Shown here piece after piece: positions 9,361 to 20,189 of a stretch of 64,000 nt of DNA; position 1 is the first letter of the stretch; each line of letters starts with the position of its first letter. The translations under genes and the position numbers were made by a program. Source of the DNA: Avena insularis (lineage: Eukaryota; Streptophyta; Magnoliopsida; Poales; Poaceae); assembly GCA_023614405.1 (NCBI GenBank), contig CM042691.1:172952927-173016926 (forward strand). The letters run 5' to 3'. The notes beneath the pieces were generated by a model that ran no database searches, had not been told where the DNA came from, and saw only the letters and a list, made by a program, of their open reading frames with translations.

Positions 9361-10345
9361 AGAATAATGCCGATGATTGAAATGTTGTGGCACACTATAT
9401 ATGTGAATGTGCTACGATGGGATTGTGAGCCTTGTGATATGCACAAGTCCAGGTCTTGTGCATCCTACTTGGCTCACGGTTCCATCGTAGCATATTCCTG
9501 TGTCCAACGACCTATGTATATATGAGGCATTCTTTTCGAGTTATTTTTGTCTTTTTTGAGAATAATGCCGATGATTGAAATGTCGTGGCACAATATATAT
9601 GTGAATGTGCTATGACGGGATAGTTAGCCTTGTGATATGCACAAGTCCAGGAATTGTGCATCCTACTTGGCTAACTGTTCCGTCGTAGCATATTCCTGTG
9701 TCCAACGACCTAGCTAGTTATATATGAGGCATTCTTTTCGAGTTATTTTTGTCTTTTTCGAGAATATGCCGATGATTGAAATGTCGTGGCACAATATATA
9801 TGTGAATGTGCTACGATGGGATAGTTAGCCTTGTGATATGCACAAGTCCAGGAATTGTGCATCTTACTTGGCTAACCTTTCCGTCGTAGCATATTACTGT
9901 GTCCAACGACCTAGCTAGTTATATATGAGGCATTCTTTTTGAGCCACTTTGGTCTTTTTCGAGAATAATGCCGATGATTGAAATGTCTTGGCACAATATA
10001 TATGTGAATGTGCTACGACGGGACTGTAAGCCTTGTGTGATGCACAAGTCTAGATGGTGTGCATCCTACTTGGCTTACAGTTCCATCGTAGCATATTCCT
10101 GTGTCCAACAACCTATGTATATATATGAGGCATTCTTTTCGAGTTACTTTGGTCTTTTTCGAGAATAATGCCGATGATTGAAATGTCGTGGCACACTATA
10201 TGTGAATGTGCTGCGATGGGATTGTTCGCCTTGTGCTATGCTGCAGTCCGTGTTGTGCATCCTACTTGGCGAACAGTTTCATCGTAGCATATTCCTGTGT
10301 CGAACAACCTAGTTATATATGAGGCATGCTTTTTGAGTTTGGTCT
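9361..10345 (+). repeat. Tandem array of five ~200-bp units, each a covarying RNA-like hairpin (copy A)
   Basis: Units start at 9361, 9559, 9761, 9962 and 10,162 with AGAATAATGCCGATGATTGA or close variants (lengths 198-202). Each contains a TATA-like CACTATATATG, then a 22-nt arm starting TGCTACGATGGG and, 39-40 nt later, a complementary arm ending CCATCGTAGCA. Arm pairs: 9410-9431/9471-9492, 9608-9629/9669-9690, 9809-9830/9870-9891, 10,011-10,032/10,072-10,093, 10,209-10,230/10,268-10,289. GAATG before and TATTC after extend the stem to 27 bp; GTCGTGGCACA further out pairs imperfectly with TGTGTCCAACGAC. A second inner stem is ATGCACAAG with CTTGTGCAT around a 7-nt loop in unit 1. Arm bases 18-19 read GA, TA, TA, AA, TC with matching TC, TA, TA, TT, GA opposite. 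No protein is convincing here. Confidence 0.9.
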
Positions 10346-10447
10346 TTTTGATTTAGGAGTACTTTCTATAAGTGTATCTTCATATGCGACTTTAATTATA
10401 TATGTTTTTTTTTCAATCATCGGTTAATTATTATTGTCAACTTATAG
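10346..10447 (+). other. Spacer before the small HBD gene with acceptor-like end
   Basis: A T-rich tract and AT-rich DNA lead to CAACTTATAG directly before the ATG at 10,448; copy B has CAACTTGTAG before its ATG. An AG directly before the start codon is also seen for the second CACTA gene, so the hairpin array may lie within a 5' intron or leader of the small gene. This is inference. Confidence 0.4.
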
Positions 10448-10696
10448 ATGACGTGTTACATCGTGTACAAGGGACGGGTTCCCGGATTCTACGATGATTG
10501 GGAAGACTTCCGAAGACAGGTGCACCGTTTCAGCGGCAATAGCTACAAAGGGTACAACACTATGGCAGAGGCGGAAGCTAGATACCCGCGCTATCTAGCG
10601 GGAGTTAGGACAAGGAACCGGATGAAGACCTACACCTTCGTCGCGGCGGTGATCATGCTTATCTTCTTTGGTTGTTTATCCCACGTTTGTGTCTAG
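10448..10696 (+). CDS. Small protein with RNase H1-type hybrid-binding domain and C-terminal membrane segment
   Basis: The 82-residue product begins MTCYIVYKGRVPGFYDDWED and continues with FSGNSYKGYNTMAEAEARY. This is the pattern of the N-terminal hybrid-binding domain of RNase H1 (Pfam viroplasmin/Cauli_VI), which binds RNA/DNA hybrids or dsRNA: YxVYKGRxPGxYDxW, then a QV...F.G..YKGY..EAEA core. Residues about 62-80 (KTYTFVAAVIMLIFFGCL) form a hydrophobic helix that could be a tail anchor. No RNase H catalytic domain follows, so a nuclease role is not supported. The gene lies inside the transposon, between the hairpin array and the 3' terminus, on the same strand as the other genes. It is open in copy A and has one stop in copy B. 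Confidence 0.75.
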   Translation: MTCYIVYKGRVPGFYDDWEDFRRQVHRFSGNSYKGYNTMAEAEARYPRYLAGVRTRNRMKTYTFVAAVIMLIFFGCLSHVCV

Positions 10697-10974
10697 CTAG
10701 TTTAGATGTCTAGGCGAGCTTTCGATCTCTAACTTGTTCGATCGACACATGTATTCGTATGTCACCAACTACTTTGTAACTTGATCAAAACAATGTAACT
10801 TATACTATGTATTCATGTATGAGACTTATCTATATGTATTTGTTTCAATCTTGTTTTTCAAATTGTGTATTTATATATATAATTGTATATCTTGTATCTG
10901 TGTGTGTATATCTGCCTGTAATATTGTATATAATTTGTATTGTATATAATCTGGCTCGGAAATTAAAAAAACAA
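10697..10974 (+). other. AT-rich 3' flank of the small HBD gene
   Basis: Non-coding AT-rich sequence with TGTATATAAT-type motifs, conserved in copy B (60,513-60,789). Probably the 3' untranslated region and polyadenylation region of the small gene. Nothing else is visible. Confidence 0.45.
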
Positions 10975-11269
10975 AAAAACACATGTGGCGCACATGACCT
11001 ACCTTTTGTGGCGCACTACGCCTAACGGGCACCTCAGAAGCTTAGTGGCACACTGGAAGTGCACCACAGAAGATCCTACGTGTAGCGCACCTGCCCACAT
11101 AGCCGTGGCGCACTAGCAGTTGCGCTACGCCTATCTCGACACAACCGTGGCGCACTAGGCAGTGCGACACGGCTAGGAGATAGCCATAGCGCAAGGCTAG
11201 TGGCGCACGGCTAGTGCGCCACGGATGGGCATTCCATGTGCACCACAGACAGCCATTTTCCTAGTAGTG
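10975..11269. repeat. CACTA 3' subterminal repeats and terminus (copy A)
   Basis: About a dozen copies of GTGGCGCAC, GTAGCGCAC and their inversions GTGCGCCAC or TTGCGCTAC occur over 295 bases, ending in CCATTTTCCTAGTAGTG. In CACTA elements subterminal repeats bind the accessory protein and, with the terminal inverted repeat, define the transposition ends. The base after the terminus belongs to the flanking Athila-type element. Confidence 0.88.
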
Positions 11270-12314
11270 ACATGTGCTCTACTTATAATGTTACTTATTG
11301 CCTTGATAAATCTTGTTGCTATAGGAGGTATAAACACCTCCCTTTTTAATGTGAGTATAATGATAATGTTACCATATCTTCTTATGTTCAAGGAAATTAT
11401 GACTTTTATGATGTGGAACAAATTGAAGAATTTATTGCTTGGAAGGGTGTATTTGAACTTGCTAGTTTGCTTGAAAATACCGATGATTCACCTTATAAAT
11501 ATGAGGTTTATGATATACTTAAATTTTTCTTTGATAATTACAAGGAAGAAAATGGCTATATTCTTGAATATATTAATAGATGTTTTCCACAAATAGAAGA
11601 GACTAATTCCTTGCAAGAGCCTATGGAAGAAGAAATTGCTGAAACGGGAAGCTCATTAGATGAAAAATAGGAGGAGAGTGATGAAAAAATGAGGAAGAAT
11701 GAATTAGCTACCCATGCCTACCTTCTAATGAGAGTAACTCTTTATCCCCTACATTATTTGATTGTACCCCATGCTTACCAAAGGAGGATGAATGTTATGA
11801 TCCTGTGGATTCTTTTGAAATATCTACTATGGGTAAAACTTGTGATAATAATTATGCTCCAGTTCTCTATGATAATCCATGCTACTTTGATAAATATTAA
11901 GATAATCCTTTATTTGTGCCTAACTCCGAAATGCATGGTACTAAAGAGTACTGCTTAGAAACTGTTTATGATAAAGCTCTAGATGATGGTCCTATATTGG
12001 TTGATAATATTAATTGTACTACTATTGAAAATGAGATTGGAGAGGTCTTGACTTTATCTTGGAACCCCATACCGCTTGAGAATGATCAGTCATCTTGTTA
12101 TAAAATTGTTAAAAGTGGGTTTGAAAGTTTTAATCCCACTATTTTTGAGCTTGATAAAAATTACGTGTTTGTAGATCATGAAAAACATACTTTATGTGAT
12201 AGTTATGTTGTTGAGTTTATTCATGAGGCTACTGAAAAAATTTATGAGAGAGGAAAATATGGTTGTAGAAGTTTTCATGGTACTGAAACACCTCTCTATG
12301 TGTTGAAAATTTGA
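11270..12314 (+). pseudogene. Unassigned ORF of Athila-type element, decayed
   Basis: A single reading path can be followed with three breaks: NYDFYDVEQIEEFIAWKGVF (from about 11,396) to a TAG at 11,668; a stretch containing ELATHAYLPSNES with a frame change near 11,740; a TAA near 11,899; then PLFVPNSEMHGTKEYCLETV through CRSFHGTETPLYVLKI to the stop at 12,312. The protein is acidic and has no catalytic motif I recognise. Its place, between the gag/protease region and the 3' non-coding DNA of this type of element, suggests the extra ORF of Athila-like elements. The right-hand relative (15,449-29,786) lacks it. Confidence 0.5.
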
Positions 12315-12488
12315 AGTTACTCTTGTTTTATCTTACTATGTCTGTCACTTTGTTTGTTTGTGAATTTATTTTTGTACAAGATTCCTAAGCATAGGAAGTG
12401 GGTTAGACTTTAATGTATTTTTAATTTGCTTCTTGATCCTCTCTTTTACTTCAATTCATATTTCTTATGTGAGCATCTTCGCAAACTA

Positions 12489-15448
12489 TCATGCCTAACT
12501 TAAAGGCGTTAAAGAAAAGTACTTCTTAGGAGATAACCCAATAGTTTTAGTTGATTCTTGGAAGTTATTACTACTGTAATAACCTCTCCTTATCTTTTTT
12601 GTGTTTTTTTTGCCAAGAATAACCTCTAATGAGACAGAAGTAAGATTTGGGGAAGTTGCTGTCCTGAAACAGATTTTTGTGCTTCACTTTAAATATTCGT
12701 GAAAAATATCAGTAAGTCAGATTGAGCTATAATTTTCTGAGTAAATCCCCCAGGTTGTTATATAACTTCAGTTAGTTCAACACTTTTTGAGTTGAGCAAC
12801 ATAAGTTCTTCGAAAAAATTGGTTTTTACCTGCTGGTCTGTTTTGACAGATTTCTGTCATTATTTGCATTTGCCTCTTATCGATTTCTTTTTTATTTCTT
12901 TTTGAGTTATTTTTGGTGAATTGAGATTTTTGAAGGAATTTCTACAGTATCTTGTGCTTTTAATGAAATTTTTGCTGTTTTGAAACTAAACCCAAAGGTT
13001 TATTACTTTTGAATGCACTAATGTTGCTAATGAAGATTGTGTGAAGTTTTGTATGAAGGAAATTTCCAAGTGTAGGGGAAGAATGATATAATGAGATGAA
13101 GAATGGACAAAACCTCAAGCTTGGGGATGCCACCCCGTGTCACCCAAGAAATATTCAAGAGGTACAAGCATCAAATTTTGGGGATGCCCAAGGCATCCCC
13201 TTCTTCATCAATAAAAATCTCAGGTCTCTTTCTAGACACTTCGTTTTTATTGTTTCATGCACAGTTGTGTTGTTCTTGGAGCGTCTTAGTTTTTGTTTTT
13301 GGTTTTAGTTTGCTTAGTTTGCTTGAGTAAAGTAGTTGGACCCCCTCTTTCGTTGTGTTGTTTCAAATAAGTTGATTGGTGTTGGAAAAGAGTAGAAAGT
13401 TTCATGCTTATAGTGATACAAACGGAGCTTGTTTTGACTGTGACATAGACTTTATCATGTCATGCTAGATGTTGTTTTGACCTTATGATTAGTGATTATT
13501 GCTGTAGCATGACTTGTTCCAAATAATTGATATTGATTAGTGTGCCTTGAAAGAATCATCCGTTGTTTTAGCATACAAAAGCATAATATTATGGTATTCT
13601 CCTTTGATGCTTTGTTTGGGTTGACTTGGCACATGCTCACACCATGCTATGACTATGAAACAGTCACCTTATCCTCTATTATCATTTAGTTTTTGACCTA
13701 TGGTACCACTTTATGCTTTAGTTGATAATGTTTTTTTGCTTTGCATGATTATGGCCATTATTGCTCTCTTAGTTGGTCTCTCCCAGTCTTTTGCTAGCCT
13801 CCACTTGTATTGAGTAAGCTCTACTCATGCATCCAACCCCCAAGAAACCAAGTTATTCCAAAGTTTCCACTATAAATTCCTATGCATGGTGTGTTACACC
13901 ATTCCAAATATATTAGTGTTTTATCTATCTTCAAAATTAAAATTATTATGTGAAAATTAGTGATTAAAGCTCTCACAAACTTGATGGCACAGTTTACTTT
14001 TCTTGCCCCTAATAAACTTGAACCATTGTGCCATCTATGTCGTATATGCTTTCACTTATAAGTTGGGAATTAGCAGAACCGGGATGTCATGGGGAACGCT
14101 TTCAACACATGTAAATATCTACCCAGTTGATATCATGATCTTTTGTTTATGGATGTCGGCAGTGTGAAATAAAAGGGGAGCTTGTAAGTCCATGGAGTTA
14201 TGTATATGTGTTAGAGAAACGCCTGGGCCGCTAGCCTAAGCCATGCCTAATCATGGTGGAAACTTGTAGCATCACCATAGTGAGCAATCTATGAAGCATT
14301 CTTCTTATAAAAAAGAGAGATAGAAAAAAGATAAGAGAAAAAGAAAAAAAGAGGAAAGAAGAGAAAAATCACCATTTTGCCATGGTAAATAAGAAGATTG
14401 CTGAGATTCTCATTGTCTGTTGCCTTGTCATTTTGATATGGGATAGCTCCTGTGTCATGGGGAAAGGGGTACCCCATTGGCGGTTCTCTATGATACACGT
14501 ATACTTACTATGACAAGAACTTACCGGTAACTAAAGTTGAGTATCATGAGGAACAACCGTCGTACTCAAGGGACATGAGATTGCCAACTTATACGTTGTC
14601 AAGCATATACTCCATACTTTGTTCACTTTAACCTTAATCACTTCAATATGCTTATGATAGGGGCAATGAGAGATGAAATCTAACAAGTATCATAATTTTT
14701 GGAATCTCTTTATGAAACTTGAAATCCCTTCTTCCCTTTGAAGGGCCTTTCTTTCCATTTTTATATTGAGTCTCCACCTTCTATCCTTAGGCACCAATTA
14801 AGAGAGCATAGTTGTCATTCTTAGTTCTATGTGCATTGTCCCAAAACTTATTGATTGATTCATAATGTTGATATTGCTTGTTCTTGAACTATTTGTATCT
14901 AGTCACCCTTATGAACTTTGAAGGTGTCCTATGCATTTATCTTTTGCTACTCCATGATGAAAAAGTTGAATGCCATTATTCTATGTTTTCTATATGTGAA
15001 ACAAACAAACGTATTTCAATGCATTGTTATTCATGACCTTTGTTTGTATCCTTTCATGTTGCAACATAGTTGCTATGTCCTATTGTTATAACTTCAGCTT
15101 TCATGCTCATGTTTAGAGTACTTTGATCCCATCTTTCATTGCTTGCAAATAGTTTGATCACGATTGTGATGGTGCATGTCGCCTCAAAAATTATTCGTTT
15201 TATCACTTACCTACTCGAGGTCGAGAAGGAGTTAAGCTTGGGGATGCTTGATACATCATAAACGTATCTATAATTTTTTATGTTCCATGCTTGTTTAGTA
15301 TCAAATTTTCTATGCTTTTTCTACACTTTGAGGTATTTTTATACATTTTCCGGGACTGACCTATTAACAAGATGCCACAGTGTCAGTTGCCTGTTTTCTG
15401 CTGTTTTTGGTTTTAGAAAAGCTAGTAAGGAAATATTCTCGGAATTGG
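12489..15448 (+). repeat. Left arm of a ~2.9-kb interrupted inverted repeat
   Basis: From ATGCCTAACTTAAAGGCGTT (12,489) to the LTR fragment end, this non-coding region of the left Athila-type element is matched in reverse complement by 15,461-17,081 plus 24,708-25,991. Landmarks: CTTGGGGATGCC near 13,118 pairs with the inverse near 25,336; GAGTTAAGCTTGGGGATGCT at 15,228 pairs with 15,661-15,680. The centre is CTCGGAATTGG (15,438-15,448), a 12-nt loop, then CCAATTCCGAG (15,461-15,471). The arms are clearly diverged, so the structure is not recent. There is no gene in this stretch beyond the ORF that ends at 12,314. Confidence 0.8.
15249..15448 (+). repeat. Truncated 3' LTR of left Athila-type element
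   Basis: It begins TGATACATCATAAACGTATC directly after the polypurine-like tract. Only about 200 bases remain of an LTR that is about 1.55 kb in the intact copy at 28,236-29,786. It is joined head to head with the matching start of the next LTR. Confidence 0.8.
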
Positions 15449-15660
15449 CTTTTGTTCCGTCCAATTCCGAGGATATTTCTTTACTAGATTTTCTGAAACC
15501 AAAAACAACAGAAAACAAGCAATTTTCACTACGACATCTTGTTAATAGGTTAGTTCCAGAAAATGTATAAAAACGCCTCAAAGTGTAGACAAAACATAAG
15601 AAAGTTGATACAAAAAAAGCATGGAGCATCAAAAATTATATATACGTTTACGACGTATCA
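15449..15660 (-). repeat. Truncated 3' LTR of right Athila-type element
   Basis: It ends GTTTACGACGTATCA at 15,660, the inverse of a TGATACGTCGTAAAC start, and is followed by AGCATCCCCAAGCTTAACTC, the inverse of the polypurine-like tract. It matches 29,590-29,786 of the full 5' LTR closely. Only the first 200 or so bases remain. Confidence 0.8.
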
Positions 15661-17076
15661 AGCATCCCCAAGCTTAACTCGATAAAATAATAATTTTTGA
15701 GGTGACATGCACCATCACAATCTTGATGAAACTATTCTAAAGCATTGATAGCTGGGATCAAAGTACTCTAAACATGAACATGAAAGATGTAGTTCTAACA
15801 ATAAGACATAGCAACTAAGTTGTAACATGAAAAGGTACAAAGAAAAGATCATGAATAACAATGCATTGAAATACATTTGTTTTTTTCACATATAGAAAAC
15901 TTATCAAGAGCGGTATTCAGCTTGTCCCTCATGGAATAGCAAAACATAAATGCATAGGACACCTTCAAAGTTCATAAGGGTGACTAGATACAAATAATTT
16001 AAGAACAAGCAATATCAACATTCTGGATCAATCAATAAGTTTTGGGACAATGCACATTGAACTAAGAATGACAACTATGCTCTCTTAATTGGTGCATAAA
16101 TATAGAAGATGGAGACTCAACATAAAAGTAAAAAAGAAAGGCCCTTCACAGAGGGAAGAAGGGATTTTAGGTTTCATAAAGAGCTTCCAAAAAATTATGG
16201 TACTTATTAGCTTTCAGCTCTCATTGCCCCTATCATTGGCATCTTGAAGTGATTAAGGTTAAAGTGACACAAATATGAGTATATGCTTAACAAGTTATAA
16301 GTTGAAAATCTCATGCCCCTTGCGTACGAGTACCGAACCTCCTGCTAATCAACTTTGGTCACAAGCAAGTTCTTTTCATTGTAAGTATATGTGTATCATA
16401 GAGAACCACCAAGGGGGTACCCCTTTCCCCATGACACATGAGCTATCCCATATCACAATGGCAAGGCAACAGACAATGAGCATCTCAGCGATATTTTTAT
16501 TTTCTATTTGCATAGGTTTTTATTGAGGATGCTTCACAGAATGCTCATTATGGTTATGCTGTAAGTTTCCACCATGATTAGGCATGGCTTAGGCTAGCCG
16601 CCTAGGCGTTTCTCTAACACATATACAAACTCCATGAGCTTACAAGCTCCCCTTTTATTTCACACCGTCGGGATCCATAAACAAAAGAACATGATATCAA
16701 CTGAATAGAATAAGTGCAATGTTGAAAGCGTTCTCGATGACAACATGGTTTTGCTAATTCACAACTTATAATTTGCAAGCATAAAAGCAACATAGATGGG
16801 CACAATGGTTCAAGTTTATTAAGTGCAAGAAATAAAGTGTTCCATCAAGTTTGTGAGAGCTTTATTCACTATATTTCACATAACAAAAGTTTAATTAGGA
16901 AGATAGATAAAACATGAATATACTTGGAATTGTGTAACACACCATGCATAGGAATTTACAGTGGACTCTTTGGAATAACTTGGTTTATTGGGAGTTGGAT
17001 GCACGAGTAGAGCCCATACTCAATACAAGTGGAGGCTAGCAAAAGACTGGGAGCAACCTCCTAAAAGAGAAATAAT
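15661..17076 (-). other. 3' non-coding region of right Athila-type element, first part
   Basis: The sequence is the reverse complement counterpart of 13,7xx-15,248 in the left element. It carries no supported ORF and forms part of the right arm of the inverted repeat. It continues at 24,708 after the nested Tekay-type insertion. Confidence 0.7.
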
Positions 17077-17081
17077 GGCCA

Positions 17082-20000
17082 TGTAAGACCCCACCTTTTA
17101 AGGTAAAGGCCCCTGTGATTGCAATGCTAGTCCCTGGATCGAAATGCTAGCATCCGCAGTTTAAGATGAAGTACACAAATACAAAGGTCATTATTACATC
17201 GTAATATCCAAAGATACATAGTTCTTACAAATCATTAGCCAAAGGCTAACACATATAGTTCACAATACTTAATAAAATAAATAAATTCTTCATCTTCATG
17301 TGCCATAGGAAAACATGTTGAGTGTAGACTCATCACCCTAGTCACCATTAGAGTAACCTGCAACATAATTAGTTATAGCCACAGAGGTTCAATACATTTG
17401 GAATTGTATTGGCAAGTGATACCATAGTAGTATAGTAACATCTGATAACTATATGAATTTGGCTAAGTGTAGTTCAGGATGGCTTTGCTCAAAAAATAAG
17501 GTTTTGTCTTATTAGTTTGAAAACACTAAGTTTTTGTTTGACAAAAACACCCAAGGAACCACCAATAGACATTGGTGAACCTTTACCCTTGTTCAACCAC
17601 AAGTTTTAACTTAGATAAATTGGGATGAGGAGATCCTTGATCATTTCAATGTCTTTGAGGCTCAAAATGTCTGTTACTGGGGACACGACTAAGTACTTAG
17701 GTTTTACCCTCTCGAGAGGTGGTGCACTTTCCCCACAAGACTCGACATGCATCGAGACGAGACTTTTTAGAAGCATTCCCTTAGACCACCATTGACGCAT
17801 TCCATCCTATCAACCCTACCACCAATTGTCCATCTGGCTAAGTTCTTGCAAACTAGTTGGTCAAGGAAGAGCCCATATGCCATGTGGTTGCACTAGAAGC
17901 TTCTCAACAGTAAACATATCAAATCTCTTTGTTCCTGGGTGGCCATCCACAAGTGTGATACACAAGTTAAACCATATACATGGGCCTTGTGTAACCACTC
18001 AACAGAAACCAATCTTCCCATTCCAGCCAGGTGAATCATTCACATGTTGTTTTATTAATCAAAAAAATAGTCATAGATTTTGCATAATATCTTAACATGA
18101 ATATTCCACCCTTGCATTCTACTAGCTAGGATAAGCATACTAGCATAACAAGTTTCTTAACTTAGGGAAAAACTATTAAGACAATATCTATAGGATCTAT
18201 TCAAGCATAGCATATACTTAGAAAATAACCATGCAAATCCTACTCAATATTCACTAGTGCATAGATAAATTAATGGGACAAAAAGATGAAGAATCACTTT
18301 CCTTGGTAGTTGGGGGAATAGGAACAATCCTCACAATCACACTCTCCACAATCACCAAAATCTACACAAAAAATCATACCACAATATTCACATTCAATAC
18401 AAACAAAAATATATATATGAATGCATGCAAATGCAATGGAATTATTTGTCACACTTTTCAAAAAAAAACTACTGAAAATAAAGAAACCTTTCTAAAGTCT
18501 AAATAAACCAAAAATTACTTTAAAACAATTTTCTAAACAACTTATACAGTCAAAATAGGCCTACAACTGTTTCTACATAAAATCCCAATTTTACAGAAGC
18601 AAATTTCCAAACCAAGGCCATATATGCAAAGCATTTATTTTTCTGAATCTATTGATATAAAATTTGTAATTTTTGCACAAATAGATCAAAAGTTATTGAA
18701 TTTACAAGTTTGAATAACTAATAGATCTAAAATCAGATTTTAAATCGAAATCAGGGACACGCAGCGCGTTCTGATTGGCGCGTACCGCTTCACGCTGGAT
18801 CACGCTTCCGCGCCATTGGATTTAAGTTAGATCTAACGATCCAGATCTAAGCGTACTTGTTCGATAAGTGATCTAATCCTAGCCGCCAGATGCAGATCTA
18901 ACAGACCTGGCTTGCTCGACCAAAACCTAGTGGCGGAAATGGCACAGGCGGCGACGATGCTGATGATGGCAACGCACCAGCGAGGCTAGGAGGTTAGGAG
19001 GGTGGTGCGGGTGCTTACCGAGCTCGCGAGAAGACGGTGAAGCTCAACGTGGTCTTGGCTTGGACAGGGGCGCACAGACACGGGCTCAGATACTCGCCGG
19101 AGTTCGTCCGCGCGTCGGATACTCACTGCCAAAGACGGAGGTGACGACCTAGGGCGCGATAAGGCAAACGAATGGCATTAGAGGCTGCGCAAGGTTAATA
19201 CGAACACGATGGCGTGAAGCAGAGGTCAAGGGGCACTCGGAATTTACCGTGATTGCTCGCCAAAGATGAACGGCGCCTCGGGTGTTTGTAGAGGTTGACG
19301 AGGACGACGACCTAGGGAAAGATTGGAAAGGTATGAGCAGATGCGCGAGAGCAAGGGGATCATGATCATGTCAATCAGAGGAAAAGGGGCGTGTTATGCT
19401 CACCGGAATAGCTCTCCGGAGTTGTTTAGTGCTACGGCGGTGCAAGCGAGAATTAGAGGAGCCTGGCGGCGCTTGGTACTAGCTAGGTGAGGGGAAATGG
19501 TCGCGCGGGGGTGGGGGTTAAGTATCCAGAACGAGGGAGTGATTCATGCCTGCAATCAATGGCGATTTACGCGGAATTGATTCGGCTTGAATGGGGAAGA
19601 AACGAGCGGCGAGCTGGACGTGGGCGCGGGGTTTGGGGAAGAAAGGTGAGGTGGCAGTGGGGCCTATCTGTCAGTGGGAGGGAGGGTGTGCGCGCGAGTG
19701 AGAAAGAGAGAGGGAGAGGGGTTCCTCGGGTGGGCTTAGTGGGCTGCTCAGCTTGCTGGGCCAAATGTTCTGCTGCTGTTTATTTTTTCTCCTTTTCTCT
19801 TCTTCCTTTTTTGTTTTGAATTTCTAGAATAGATTTGAATGCCCAATTCAAATCCAAATGAATTCAAATCTTCACCAAAAATTTGTACTGTGATTCTAGT
19901 GTCCAAAAGTGTGTCAAACACATAAAATCACTCAAAATCATTTTTGGGTCTTGAAAATAAAATAAAACCATGCCCCATATATATATATATATTAAAAAGG

Positions 20001-20119
20001 GGTTTAAATATGGTTCCATTAGGGTTTTTGTTTTGAAATTTTTTGTGCAAGATGAATATGCCATGATGCTATGAATGCAACAACATGATTTTGTGTTTGA
20101 TTAAATTTGGGATGTTACA
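17082..20119 (-). repeat. 3' LTR of Tekay-type element, 3,038 bp
   Basis: On the plus strand it starts TGTAAGACCCCACC and ends GGGATGTTACA, the inverse of an LTR reading TGTAACATCCC...GGTCTTACA. It contains a GC-rich section (about 18,750-19,760), short ORFs that look incidental, and a TA-dinucleotide run near 19,978. The last ~765 bases are repeated at 23,939-24,702 and the first ~210 are repeated in inverted orientation at about 23,720-23,924. Confidence 0.85.
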
Positions 20120-20189
20120 AATCTAACCCCCTTAAGATGAATCTCGCCCTCGAGATTCGGATTGGCTAGCAAATAGGTGAGGGTGATCT

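Larger units (their letters stand above)
1..11269 (+). mobile_element. CACTA (En/Spm superfamily) DNA transposon, copy A, 5' part outside window
   Basis: The right terminus reads CCATTTTCCTAGTAGTG and ends at 11,269, which is the reverse complement of a CACTACTAGG start as in Triticeae Caspar-like CACTA elements. The same family begins with CACTACTAGG at 36,771 in copy B. Gene order is TNP2-type transposase, second multi-exon gene, hairpin repeat array, small hybrid-binding-domain gene, then terminal repeats rich in GTGGCGCAC/GTGCGCCAC motifs. The flanking DNA from 11,270 is the coding interior of an Athila-type element, so the transposon inserted there; a 3-bp target duplication cannot be tested because the left end is missing. 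Both protein genes are broken, so the copy looks non-autonomous now. Confidence 0.9.
11270..15448 (+). mobile_element. Athila-type Ty3/gypsy retrotransposon, plus strand, truncated at both sides
   Basis: The piece runs from an ORF interior at the CACTA-A junction through a long 3' non-coding region to a polypurine-like tract (TTAAGCTTGGGGATGC, 15,232-15,247) and the first 200 bases of its 3' LTR (from TGATACATCATAAACGTATC at 15,249). The LTR start resembles the Sabrina/WHAM group of Triticeae Athila-like elements; that family call is from memory. The LTR stops abruptly at about 15,448, where an inverted copy of the same LTR end begins. No reverse transcriptase or integrase is seen. Confidence 0.75.

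Noticed and set aside
9361..10345. CRISPR-like array
   Set aside because: The repeats are about 200 bp, adjacent and without unique spacers, in a plant transposon. Not CRISPR.
15280..15632. Mirror-image ORF pair on opposite strands (about 96 codons each)
   Set aside because: They arise from the inverted LTR fragments around 15,454 and read LTR sequence; no conserved protein.
19487..19819. 110-codon ORF in the Tekay-type LTR, also seen at 24,162
   Set aside because: It is in the LTR, the two copies differ in frame and length, and the sequence is low-complexity Gly/Arg.
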